Origin: JABFXC01 sp045804265
GTDB taxonomy: Bacteria; Gemmatimonadota; Gemmatimonadetes; Gemmatimonadales; Gemmatimonadaceae
Reading direction: 5' to 3'
NCBI GenBank assembly: GCA_045804265.1
Contig: JBJMNK010000008.1
Span: 1-64,000, forward strand
Length of the DNA: 64,000 nt
Part shown: positions 43,735-53,457 of the stretch, in pieces
Layout of the letters: each line of letters opens with the position of its first letter
Numbering within the stretch: position 1 is the stretch's first letter
Translations under genes and position numbers: made by a program
Notes under the pieces: generated by a model
Databases searched by the model: none
What the model was told of the DNA's origin: nothing
Seen by the model: the letters and a program-made list of their open reading frames with translations, nothing else

Positions 43735-44260
43735 CGTTAACGAGGGACGCGGAAGTACGAGTGAGAAGGAAAGCGCGGCGGCCTAAGGCCGCACGCTGAC
43801 GGGGGACATGGAACGTGGGGGAGTAGCAACGGGGAACATGGGACCAGGAAGTGGCGCCATTGATCTCTGTTCCGCGTTATGAGGTAATGAGGGAGTACGC
43901 GGGAGGAGGGACGAGGAAGTAAGGGCGGTTCCTTGTTCCGCGGTGCGAGGGAGTACGCGAAACAAGGAAGTACGTGGGACAAGGCAGCATGACGGACGAG
44001 AGACAAGCGAGCGGCGGTAGAACAGCGTCCTTCGTCCCTCGCCCCGCGAGGCCGAGCGAACAACGGGCGCAGGCGCACGCCACTTCCTCATCCGCCGTTC
44101 CTCATGCCCCTCGTCCCTCATAACGTGGAGCAAGGAACAAGGGCGCCATTCCCTCATTCCACGTCCCCCGTTGCAACTCCCCCACGTCCCATGTCCCTCG
44201 TCCCGCTCGTCGCGTGAGGCGACGGCGGATTCCTCGTCCCTCGTCACCCTCCTTGTCCCT
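43735..44260. repeat. Giant imperfect inverted repeat (about 500 bp)
   Basis: The 639 bases between fmt and the next gene hold no convincing gene. The left half is purine-rich and the right half is its imperfect reverse complement. GGGACATGGAACGTGGGGGA (from 43803) pairs with TCCCCCACGTCCCATGTCCC (ending 44197). CGTTATGAGG (43875-43884) pairs with CCTCATAACG (44116-44125), and ATGGCGCC-type sequence lies at matching places. Each arm is itself built of irregular GGGA/ACGAGG-like repeats. The transcript would fold into a very long hairpin. Confidence 0.75.
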
Positions 44261-44305
44261 CGTCACCCTCCTTGTCCCTCGTCCATCCCTCGTCCTCGTT
44301 GCATC
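44228..44305 (+). repeat. Pyrimidine-rich 21-base tandem repeat
   Basis: After the giant hairpin, TCCTCGTCCCTCGTCACCCT and the following CCTTGTCCCTCGTCACCCTC repeat with a unit of about 21 bases (two full and partial copies), ending in CCTCGTCC variants. It lies just upstream of the gene at 44348. Confidence 0.6.
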
Positions 44306-44347
44306 TTCGGCTTTCGCGAGAGAGGGGGACGGTGTAGCATCAGCCCC

Positions 44348-45430
44348 GTGTCTGTCTCTGTTGTCTGTCGCGTCGCACTGGTCGTGCTCTCCCTCGCCGC
44401 GTCGAGCATCGCCCGCGCGCAGGCCTCAGGCGCTGGTGCGGTCATTCGTGGGATCGTCCTCGATCCGGCCAACGGGTCGCTCGGATACAGTGTGGTCTCG
44501 ATCGCGGGGACCGATCGGCAGATCCTCACTGATGATGCGGGGCGGTTCGTCTTTGCCGGGTTGGCGGCGGGGAGCTACCGTGTTCGCGCGCGACATCTCG
44601 GCTTTCTTCCGCTCGACACTACGGTCACGCTCACTGCCGACGGGACGGCCGAGCTTCAGCTCCGGTTGACGCACCTGACGGTGCAGCTTTCGGAGATGCG
44701 CGTCGTCGCGCCCGGGCCGTGTCGTCATCCGGGGGTGCCCGACGAATCGACGGACTACTGGCTGGCGACGGTATTCGGGCAGCTGCGCGAGAACGCGGAC
44801 CGCGCGGTCGCGCTGGCGACACAGTATCCATTCACGTACCAGATGCAGCGGCGGGTCAGCGAGCGCACTCGGAGGTTCGGGGAGTATCCGCTCAAGACCG
44901 ACACCGTCATGTTCGACGGCGACTCTCGCTGGCCTTATCACCCGGGGCGGATGATCTCACCGGTGAACGACCACGGGCGGATGTCCACGCAGCTCAACAT
45001 CCCCGGGCTCGTGCAGCTCGCCGACTCCAGCTTTCACGCTGCACACTGCTTCACCTACGGCGGGGTGCAGAAGGTGAAGGGGAAGCGCTATATCCGTATC
45101 GACTTCGAGCCCTTCGAAGGGCTGGACAGCCCCGACATCATCGGCACGGCGTATCTCGATCCCGACAGCTATCAGGTGCGGCGAATAGTGATGTCGCTGA
45201 CGCAGACCGAGAAGGTCGGCTCGCAGATCACGGCGCTCACTGTCACGTCGACGTTTCGCGAGCTCGTCTCCTCGATCCTCGTCCTCGACAGCGCCGAGGC
45301 CGAGACCACACTCGTGCCTCCGACGGGGGGGCCGCCCGTCGTCCGGGTCGAGCGCCAGAAGAACGTGGACGTCCACTTCATCCGCGCAACCCCGCCGGGA
45401 GCGATCACATCGGGGGCGACCACGCCCTGA
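44348..45430 (+). CDS. Carboxypeptidase-regulatory-like domain surface/periplasmic protein
   Basis: A 360-residue protein from the GTG at 44348; a longer frame runs back through the tandem repeat but would encode low-complexity sequence without a signal. The signal peptide ends ASSIARAQA (about residue 27). Residues about 33-105 form a CarboxypepD_reg-like beta-sandwich (IRGIVLDPANGSLGYSVVSI, TDDAGRFVFAGLAAGSYRVR), as at the N-terminus of many TonB-dependent receptors. No plug or barrel follows; the remaining 250 residues are beta-rich and unassigned. This domain style is common in Gemmatimonadota and Bacteroidota. It precedes galK with a 38-base gap. Confidence 0.75.
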   Translation: MSVSVVCRVALVVLSLAASSIARAQASGAGAVIRGIVLDPANGSLGYSVVSIAGTDRQILTDDAGRFVFAGLAAGSYRVRARHLGFLPLDTTVTLTADGTAELQLRLTHLTVQLSEMRVVAPGPCRHPGVPDESTDYWLATVFGQLRENADRAVALATQYPFTYQMQRRVSERTRRFGEYPLKTDTVMFDGDSRWPYHPGRMISPVNDHGRMSTQLNIPGLVQLADSSFHAAHCFTYGGVQKVKGKRYIRIDFEPFEGLDSPDIIGTAYLDPDSYQVRRIVMSLTQTEKVGSQITALTVTSTFRELVSSILVLDSAEAETTLVPPTGGPPVVRVERQKNVDVHFIRATPPGAITSGATTP

Positions 45431-45468
45431 CCGGCGCGCTTCTCGCGTTGCCGCGCTACGATTGCCCT

Positions 45469-46653
<1,185 letters not shown>

Positions 46654-46864
46654 GACGCTAACGGTCGGGCGGCCGCCGCGTCCAACAGTGCACAGCCCGC
46701 GGCTACCCGTCATGCATTTCGGGCACTCGCCCATAGTCGCCGGGGTACTACCAAAGAGCGGATCGTCAGGCAGCGAAAGCGCTACGCAGGGTGTTCCCTG
46801 CCCGCCCTCTCGCTCGTCTAACTGCGTCGCGAATTTTACTGCATTCCCCCCGGACAACGAGCAG

Positions 46865-48064
46865 ATGTCGCCGTCTCCGTTTCTATTTGCCACCGGCATC
46901 GAGAACAGCTATCCGACCATCGCCGGCGGCGTCCGCATCGACCAGATGGAGAAGTGCGGCCATTACGCGCGCTGGGAAGAGGACTTCGCCCTCGTCCGCG
47001 AGAGCGGGCTGAACGCGCTCCGCTACGGACCGCCCTACTACCGCACGCACGCCGCCCCCGACCGTTATGACTGGGACCACGCCGACCCGCAGATGGCTCG
47101 GCTCAAGGAGCTCGGCATCACGGTCATCGCCGATCTCTGTCACTTCGGCGTTCCATCGTGGCTAGGCGGCTTCCAGGATCCCGCGTTCCCGGTGCTGTTC
47201 GCCGAGTACGCGCGCGCGTTCGCGAAGCGCTATCCGTGGGTGCGGCACTTCACGCCGGTGAACGAGATCTTCGTCTGCGCGAGCTTCTCCGCCCTGCGCG
47301 GATGGTGGAACGAGTGTGAGGCGAGTGACGCCGCATTCGTGCGCGCGATGCGCAACCTCTGCATGGCGCACGAGCTCGCGGTCGAGGCGATCCTCGCCGA
47401 GCGTCCGGACGCGATCATCGTGCAGGGTGAGTCGATCGAGCACTTCCACGCCGCGGGCCAGGGCGCGCGCGCCGAGGCCGAGCGCTGGAACGGGTTGAAG
47501 CAGCTCTCGCTCGATCTGACGATGGGGCACGAGCTCGCCTCCGGGATGGCGCGCTTCCTCAACGAGAACGGCGTCCCGTCGAACGAGTTGAGCTTCTTCC
47601 GGGAGAAGCGCGCCGTCGGGCAGCGCTGGCTGGGCGTGGACTACTATCCGACCTGCGAGCACCGGGTCGCATCGACCGGCCGGCAGAACGGATGCCGCAG
47701 CCCGCTGGGGTTCAAGCGACTCGCGACGCAATACTACCAGCGCTATCACGTCCCGATCTTCCACTGCGAGACGAATCGCATCAGCAACCTCGCGGTGAAC
47801 TGGCTCGACAGCCAGTGGAGCGACATCATCGCGATGCGGGCGTCGGGGATCCCGGTCACGGGCTTCACCTGGTTCTCGCTGACCGACCAGATCGACTGGC
47901 AGCACGCGCTCCGTGTCGAGCGGAACGACCTTCACGCCGTCGGGCTCTATGATCTCGAGCGGAAGATCCGCCCCGTCGGCGTCCGCTACAAGGAGATCGT
48001 CAGGCAGTGGCGCGGCGTTCTCGACGGCGAGTCGCAGACGAGCGTGGCCGAGCTGACGGCCTAG
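46865..48064 (+). CDS. GH1-like glycoside hydrolase family protein
   Basis: A 399-residue TIM-barrel protein related to family 1 beta-glycosidases. The acid/base Glu is in HFTPVNEIFV (the family's T-x-N-E-P site), and the likely nucleophile Glu is in IFHCETNRIS. WFSLTDQIDW corresponds to the Trp-rich C-terminal loop. It has no signal peptide, so it is probably cytoplasmic. It starts a glycan gene run that includes a glycosyltransferase and a second GH1-like domain fused to RmlD. It may trim or transfer sugar on an intermediate rather than digest food polysaccharide. The 211-base spacer upstream (46654-46864) holds a CGTCAGGC variant and nothing else clear. Confidence 0.78.
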   Translation: MSPSPFLFATGIENSYPTIAGGVRIDQMEKCGHYARWEEDFALVRESGLNALRYGPPYYRTHAAPDRYDWDHADPQMARLKELGITVIADLCHFGVPSWLGGFQDPAFPVLFAEYARAFAKRYPWVRHFTPVNEIFVCASFSALRGWWNECEASDAAFVRAMRNLCMAHELAVEAILAERPDAIIVQGESIEHFHAAGQGARAEAERWNGLKQLSLDLTMGHELASGMARFLNENGVPSNELSFFREKRAVGQRWLGVDYYPTCEHRVASTGRQNGCRSPLGFKRLATQYYQRYHVPIFHCETNRISNLAVNWLDSQWSDIIAMRASGIPVTGFTWFSLTDQIDWQHALRVERNDLHAVGLYDLERKIRPVGVRYKEIVRQWRGVLDGESQTSVAELTA

Positions 48065-48082
48065 AAGGGGCCGGGAGTCGCA

Positions 48083-48202
48083 CAGAGGGGGTCAGGGGTC
48101 GGGGGTCGACAACGGCTTTGCATTCGCGCTGCCTAACGCTTGGCAAGCCGGGCGCGACATGCTGACCGCCTGACCCTGACCCCCGACCCCTGACCCCCTC
48201 TG
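48083..48202. terminator. Perfect 25-bp inverted repeat
   Basis: CAGAGGGGGTCAGGGGTCGG followed by GGGTC (48083-48107) is exactly complementary to 48178-48202. The loop is 70 bases and contains a GCCTAACG octamer (48131). The arms are GGGGTCA-type repeats like those after ruvB (37707). It lies 18 bases after the GH1-like stop; no T-run follows on the plus strand. Nothing else is seen in the 255-base spacer. Confidence 0.75.
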
Positions 48203-48319
48203 AACGCGCGCAGCGCGCGGCAAACGGATGCGGCACGCGGGCACGTCCTTTGCCCTTATCCTGGCGCCACAGTCGCCGATGTCGGCGGCCAAGTTTCAGG
48301 ATCTTCGCAAAGATGAATC

Positions 48320-49591
48320 ATGCCCAGCCCGCTTCCTGCACTGGCCGCGGATCGCCGCGACGTGTCCTACATCGTCCACAGCCACCTGCGCTGGGACTTC
48401 GTGTGGCAACGTCCGCAGCAGATCCTCTCCCGGCTGGCGCAGCGCGGGCACGTGCTCTTCGTCGAGGAGCCGGTCTACCTCGACGACATCCCGGCGCCAA
48501 GGCTCGACGTCTCGCTCCCGCTCCCGAAGGTGCATCGCGCGGTGCCGCTCCTCCCGGGCACGCTCCGCGGGCAGTACGACGCATCGATCGCCGTCATCCG
48601 CGAGCTGGTGCGGAAGCAGGTCGCGGCCGACGGACCGTTAGGCGGCGCCTTCGAGCGCCCCGTCCAGTGGTTCTACACGCCGATGCCGGCGCCGGCGATG
48701 ATCGGCGCCTTCAACGAGCGCGGCATCGTCTACGACTGCATGGACGAGCTGTCGAAGTTCCGCTTCGCCCCGACCGAGCTCGTCGACCGCGAGCGCTACC
48801 TCGTCGCCAGCGCCGACGTCGTCTTCACCGGCGGCTACAAGCTCTGGCAGGCGAAGTCGCGGCACCATCATAACGTTCATTTCTTCGGTTGCGGCGTCGA
48901 CGTCGACCATTTCGCGCGCGCGCGTTCCGAAGAGCTTCCGCTCGCCCCCGAGCTCCGGTCGCTCGGCCGCAAGGTGATGGGCTACTTCGGCGTCATTGAC
49001 GAGCGCATCGACTATGACCTCCTGCGCAAGCTCGCCGATGAGAACTCGGACGCCGAGCTGGTGATGGTCGGGCCGGTCGTGAAGGTGGACCCCGATGAGC
49101 TGCCGCAGGGACCGAACATCCGCTGGCTCGGCCAGCGCCCCTACACCGAGCTGCCCTCGTACGTGAAGGGCTTCGACGTCTGCCTGATGCCGTTCGCGCT
49201 CAACGAGGCGACGGAGTACATCAACCCGACGAAGACGCTCGAGTACATGGCAGCCGGCAAGCCGATCGTCTCGACCGCGGTCGCCGACGTGGTGCACCAC
49301 TTCACCCCGGTCGTGACCGTCGCCGAGAACGCTGACGATTTCGTGACCGCGACCGCGGCGGCGATCAACATGCCCGACCTGGCGATGATCGCGCGCGGCA
49401 TCGAGCAGGCGCGCGCGAACAGCTGGGAGACGATCGTCGCGCGAATGGAGCGCATCGTGCGCGAGGGGCTTCGCACCCGCGCCGACCGCGCCGCGACCCG
49501 CGATCGCGACGGCCGCGCCGCCCGCCGCGACGACCGGCCACATCGCGCCGACCGTGCGCTCGCCACGACGGCCGACGAAACGGGCGACTGA
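48320..49591 (+). CDS. Glycosyltransferase (GT-B, family 1/4-like)
   Basis: A 423-residue protein starting at the ATG at 48320. The N-terminal domain has VHSHLRWDFVWQRPQQILSR, a motif typical of polysaccharide-cluster glycosyltransferases, and VYDCMDELSKF. The donor domain has VMGYFGVIDERIDYDLL, LVMVGPVVKVDP, NIRWLGQRPYTELPSYVKGF and TKTLEYMAAGKPIVST (nucleotide-sugar binding). The last 40 residues are Arg/Asp-rich and probably disordered. It is followed after 23 bases by the GH1-RmlD fusion. The donor is unknown. Confidence 0.85.
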   Translation: MPSPLPALAADRRDVSYIVHSHLRWDFVWQRPQQILSRLAQRGHVLFVEEPVYLDDIPAPRLDVSLPLPKVHRAVPLLPGTLRGQYDASIAVIRELVRKQVAADGPLGGAFERPVQWFYTPMPAPAMIGAFNERGIVYDCMDELSKFRFAPTELVDRERYLVASADVVFTGGYKLWQAKSRHHHNVHFFGCGVDVDHFARARSEELPLAPELRSLGRKVMGYFGVIDERIDYDLLRKLADENSDAELVMVGPVVKVDPDELPQGPNIRWLGQRPYTELPSYVKGFDVCLMPFALNEATEYINPTKTLEYMAAGKPIVSTAVADVVHHFTPVVTVAENADDFVTATAAAINMPDLAMIARGIEQARANSWETIVARMERIVREGLRTRADRAATRDRDGRAARRDDRPHRADRALATTADETGD

Positions 49592-49614
49592 CCGGCGTTT
49601 CGCCGCGTGCAGGG

Positions 49615-51858
49615 ATGCAGACAATCGATACCCGTAGCGCACCGGCACCGCTCGAGCTCTGGGCGGGGCTCGAGTGCACCCTCAACCGCGTCGGTGACCG
49701 GCAGCACGACCAGCTCGCGCTGACCGGCCACTACGATCGCGAAGACGACCTCGCCCTCGTCGCATCGTTAGGCATCCGCACCGTCCGCTACCCGATTCTC
49801 TGGGAGCGGGTCGAGCGCGGCGTCGCCGATGACGAAGCGTGGGCGTTCACCGACCGGCGCATGGCGCAGCTGCGCCGGCTCGGCGTCGAGCCGATCGTCG
49901 GGCTCGTCCACCACGGCAGTGGCCCGTTGGGCACGAGCCTCCTCGACCCGCGGTTCGCAGAGGGGCTGGCCGCGTTCGCCGAGCGTGTCGCTGCGCGCTA
50001 CCCGTGGGTTCGATGCTTCACGCCGGTGAACGAGCCCCTCACCACCGCCCGCTTCGCCGGATTGTACGGCGTCTGGTATCCGCACGAGCGGAGCCCGGGC
50101 GCGATGCTCCGCGCCCTCGTCACCCAGCTGCGGGCGACGCGATTGGCGATGGCCGCCATCCGCACCGTCAGGCCTGACGCTCTCCTCGTCCAGACCGAGG
50201 ACCTCGGCAAGACGCACGCGACGCGGACGCTCGCCTACCAGGCGGCGTTCGAGAACGAGCGGCGCTGGCTGACCTTCGACATGCTCACCGGCCGCTTCGA
50301 CCGTGGCCACCCGCTGCGCGACTACGCGCGATGGGCCGGCCTCGGCGACGACGAGATCGACGATGCGATCGGTGATGGCTGCACACCCGATCTCCTCGGG
50401 ATCAACCACTATGTCACCAGCGAGCGCTGGCTCGACGAACGACTCGATCGCTACCCGGCGCGCACGCATGGCGGCAACCATCGCCACCGCTACGCCGACG
50501 TCGAAGCGGTGCGCGTCCTCCCTGACGGCACCGCCGGACCGCGCGCGCTGCTCGGCGAAGTGCACGATCGCTATCACCTGCCGATCGCGGTGACCGAGGC
50601 GCACATCGGCTGCACGCGCGAGCAGCAGCTGCGCTGGCTCGACGAAGTCTGGCACGCCGCGCTCGATGCACGCGCCGATGGCGCCGATGTTCGCGCCGTC
50701 ACTGCGTGGGCCGCGTTCGGAGCGCAGGACTGGAGCTCGCTCGTCACCGAGCTTCGTGGCGACTACGAGCCCGGGCTCTTCGACGTTCGCGCACCCCGCC
50801 CCCGCCCGACCGCGCTGGCGCGCATGGCGCACGCACTCGCGACGCGCGGGCGCTTCGAGCATCCGGCGCTCGACGGCCCGGGGTGGTGGCGGCAACCCGG
50901 TCGCATCGCCTACCCGCCGGACGGCGGCGACCCACGTGAGGGTGCGTCACCGGCCGTCAGGCACGGTGCGCGCCGGATCAAGGCCGCCGGCGCGCCGCTG
51001 CTCATTGCCGGCGCCGGCGGCACGTTAGGCAGGTCGTTCACGCGGATCTGCGCCGAGCGCGGGCTCGCCGCGCGGGCGCTGCACCGCCACGAGCTGGACA
51101 TCACCGATCGGGCCGCGGTCGATCGCGCGCTCGACGAATCGGGTGCATGGGCGATCGTCAACGCCGCCGGCTGGGTGCGGGTCGACGACGCCGAGCACGA
51201 CAAGCCCGGCTGCACCTGGGCGAACGTCGCCGGCGCGGCGACGCTGGCCGCGGCCTGCGCCGAGCACGACGTCCGGCTGCTCACCTTCTCCTCGGACCTG
51301 GTGTTCGACGGCGGCAAGGACCGGCCATACGTCGAGAGCGACGCGCCAGCGCCGTTAGGCACCTACGGCCGTTCAAAGGCGAAGGCCGAGGTGCGCACGC
51401 TCGCGCTTCTCCATTCGGCACTCGTCGTGCGCACCGCCGCGTTCTTCGGCGCGCGCGACGACTGGAACTTCGTCGCGCGGACCGTGCGCGCGCTGGCCTC
51501 CGGCGAGCCCGTCGAGGCGGCCGACGATCTCGTCGTCTCGCCGACGCACGTCCCCGACCTCATCAACGCATCGCTCGACCTGCTCATCGACGGCGAGCAT
51601 GGCATCTGGCACCTCGCCAACGCCGGCTCGACGACCTGGGCCGCGCTCGCCCGCGACGTCGCCCGGCTCGCGGGATTCGACGAGTCGCTGGTGCGCGGCC
51701 GGCCTGCCTCCGAGCTCGGCTTCGTGGCGCCGCGCCCGCGGAACTCGGCGCTGGCGAGCGAGCGTGGCGCGCTGATGCCGCCGCTCGCCGTCTCGCTCGA
51801 GCGATGCGTCGCCGCGCTGGTCGGCGCGCCGCACGCGCACTCGCAGCTCACCGCCTAA
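49615..51858 (+). CDS. GH1-like hydrolase fused to RmlD-type dTDP-4-dehydrorhamnose reductase
   Basis: A 747-residue two-domain protein. Residues 1 to about 410 are GH1-like, with acid/base FTPVNEPLTTARF and nucleophile ITEA-like VTEAHIGC. Residues about 460-747 are a short-chain reductase of the RmlD type: LIAGAGGTLGRSFTRIC (NAD(P) loop), SSDLVFDGGKDRPY, and YGRSKAKAE with the YxxxK catalytic pair. RmlD reduces dTDP-4-keto-rhamnose to dTDP-rhamnose. Joining it to a glycosidase-fold domain suggests deoxysugar synthesis coupled to glycan assembly. rmlA, rmlB and rmlC are not recognised beside it. The stop TAA is inside a GCCTAACG octamer. Confidence 0.85.
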   Translation: MQTIDTRSAPAPLELWAGLECTLNRVGDRQHDQLALTGHYDREDDLALVASLGIRTVRYPILWERVERGVADDEAWAFTDRRMAQLRRLGVEPIVGLVHHGSGPLGTSLLDPRFAEGLAAFAERVAARYPWVRCFTPVNEPLTTARFAGLYGVWYPHERSPGAMLRALVTQLRATRLAMAAIRTVRPDALLVQTEDLGKTHATRTLAYQAAFENERRWLTFDMLTGRFDRGHPLRDYARWAGLGDDEIDDAIGDGCTPDLLGINHYVTSERWLDERLDRYPARTHGGNHRHRYADVEAVRVLPDGTAGPRALLGEVHDRYHLPIAVTEAHIGCTREQQLRWLDEVWHAALDARADGADVRAVTAWAAFGAQDWSSLVTELRGDYEPGLFDVRAPRPRPTALARMAHALATRGRFEHPALDGPGWWRQPGRIAYPPDGGDPREGASPAVRHGARRIKAAGAPLLIAGAGGTLGRSFTRICAERGLAARALHRHELDITDRAAVDRALDESGAWAIVNAAGWVRVDDAEHDKPGCTWANVAGAATLAAACAEHDVRLLTFSSDLVFDGGKDRPYVESDAPAPLGTYGRSKAKAEVRTLALLHSALVVRTAAFFGARDDWNFVARTVRALASGEPVEAADDLVVSPTHVPDLINASLDLLIDGEHGIWHLANAGSTTWAALARDVARLAGFDESLVRGRPASELGFVAPRPRNSALASERGALMPPLAVSLERCVAALVGAPHAHSQLTA

Positions 51859-51878
51859 CGTTCCGCGCTTCCACCATC

Positions 51879-53321
51879 ATGCAGCCTGTCGCCAGCACCG
51901 CAGCGAATTCCCCGTCCACGTCCAGGAACAGTGCCGCCAGTGGCGACGCGCCGCGCGTCGTCATCCTCGGCGCCGGCCCGACCGGGCTCGCCGCCGGCTA
52001 CCGGCTGCGCGAGCTCGGCTACACCAACTGGACGATGTTCGAGGCGCGCGACAAGGTCGGCGGGCTGGCGTCGAGCGAGACGAGCCCTAACGGTTTCACC
52101 TACGACATCGGGGGGCACGTCCTCTTCTCGCACTATGAATACTTCGACAAGCTGTTCGACAAGCTGATGGGCGACGAATACCAGCTCCTGCTCCGCGAGA
52201 GCTGGGTCTGGATGTGCGAGCGCTTCCTGCCGTATCCGTTCCAGAACAACATCAAGTATCTCCCGAAGGAGATCGTCCTCGAGTGCCTGCTCGGGTTGAT
52301 CGAGGCGCAGAAGCAACCGCTCGACCTCGCCCGCTTCGGCAACTTCGAGGAGTTGATCTACGGCGTCTTCGGTGCCGGGATCGCGAAGCACTTCATGATG
52401 CCCTACAACTTCAAGGTGTGGGCACATCCGCCGAAGATGATGAACAAGGAGTGGATCGGTGAGCGCGTGTCAGTGGTGGACATCAAGCGCGTGCTCGGCA
52501 ATGTCGTCCTCGATCGCGACGACGCCGGCTGGGGACCGAATTCCACCTTCAAGTATCCACGGCACGGCGGAACGGGCGGACTGTTCGAGCGGATGCGCCC
52601 ATACGTGAACGACAACCTCCGCCTCGAGACGCCGGTGCGACACGTCGACGTCGACGCCAAGGAGGTCGTGCTCGGCGACGGGACACGTGAACGCTATGAC
52701 ATCCTCCTCAGCACGATGCCCGTTGACGTGCTGGTGAAAGGGATGCAAGGCTGTGTTCCCGCGGAGGTGCGCGAGCAGGCGGGCCGGCTGCGGCATTCGG
52801 GCGGATACATCGTCGGTGTGGGGATCAGGCAGCCCTCCCCGTCGAAGAAGTGCTGGATGTACTTTCCCGAGGGGAACGCGCCGTTCTACCGGGTAACGTA
52901 TCTCTCGAACTATTCGCCGGAGGTCGTGCCCGACCCGGCGACGCACTACTCGCTTCTGGCGGAGATCTCGCACTCCGAGTTCAAGCCGGTGGACAAGTGC
53001 ACCGTGGTCGAGGACACCATCCAGGGGATGATCAACACGAGGTTGTTGAGCGAGGAGGATCGCCGGGACATCGTCGACGCACACCTGATCGCGCGCGAGT
53101 ACACTTATCCAACGCCCTCGACCGAACGCGATCCGGCGCTGAAGACGGTGCTGCCCTGGCTCGAGACGAAGGACATCTTTTCGCGTGGACGCTTCGGTGC
53201 CTGGCGCTACGAGGTGGGCAACATGGATCACTCGGTAGCGCAGGGGGTCGAGTGGGTGAACCGGATCGTGCAGGACGACGCGGCGAACGAGCTCACGTAC
53301 CAGGCGAAGCGCGGATGCTGA
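51879..53321 (+). CDS. FAD-dependent oxidoreductase, UDP-galactopyranose-mutase/amine-oxidase-like
   Basis: A 480-residue flavoprotein. After a 25-residue Ser/Ala-rich lead comes the Rossmann loop VVILGAGPTGLAAGYRLREL, then ARDKVGGLASSE, GFTYDIGGHVLFSHY, the middle VWAHPPKMMNKEWIGERVS and the C-terminal RFGAWRYEVGNMDHSV with the second FAD motif. The GGH and PYNFKVWAHPP segments recall UDP-galactopyranose mutase and protoporphyrinogen-oxidase-like enzymes of exopolysaccharide clusters. It starts 20 bases after the GH1-RmlD gene. It likely acts on a sugar nucleotide; whether it makes a furanose is inference. Confidence 0.8.
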   Translation: MQPVASTAANSPSTSRNSAASGDAPRVVILGAGPTGLAAGYRLRELGYTNWTMFEARDKVGGLASSETSPNGFTYDIGGHVLFSHYEYFDKLFDKLMGDEYQLLLRESWVWMCERFLPYPFQNNIKYLPKEIVLECLLGLIEAQKQPLDLARFGNFEELIYGVFGAGIAKHFMMPYNFKVWAHPPKMMNKEWIGERVSVVDIKRVLGNVVLDRDDAGWGPNSTFKYPRHGGTGGLFERMRPYVNDNLRLETPVRHVDVDAKEVVLGDGTRERYDILLSTMPVDVLVKGMQGCVPAEVREQAGRLRHSGGYIVGVGIRQPSPSKKCWMYFPEGNAPFYRVTYLSNYSPEVVPDPATHYSLLAEISHSEFKPVDKCTVVEDTIQGMINTRLLSEEDRRDIVDAHLIAREYTYPTPSTERDPALKTVLPWLETKDIFSRGRFGAWRYEVGNMDHSVAQGVEWVNRIVQDDAANELTYQAKRGC

Positions 53322-53330
53322 CCGACCTCG

Positions 53331-53430
53331 AGCTATTAGCCATTAGCCGTTAGCCATAAGCTCACAGCCTGAAGAGACTGACCGCGGTTACCGCTGTTGC
53401 TCAACCCTAACGGCTGATGGCTAACGGCTC
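53331..53430. repeat. Intergenic hairpin with TTAGCC-repeat arms, second copy
   Basis: TTAGCCATTAGCCGTTAG (53336-53353) can pair with CTAACGGCTGATGGCTAA (53407-53424), with one G-T wobble. The left arm is identical to that at 32484. It lies between the flavoprotein and the nucleotidyltransferase gene and may separate two transcripts. Confidence 0.7.
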
Positions 53431-53457
53431 TGAGCCCTGATCCCAATCGCCACACCG

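Noticed and set aside
44228..44305. CRISPR-like tandem repeats
   Set aside because: The units are head-to-tail with no unique spacers, only two to three copies, and no cas gene is present.
44719..45468. N-terminal extension of galK
   Set aside because: The frame is open, but it is the shadow of the CarboxypepD_reg gene; galactokinase homology starts after the ATG at 45469.
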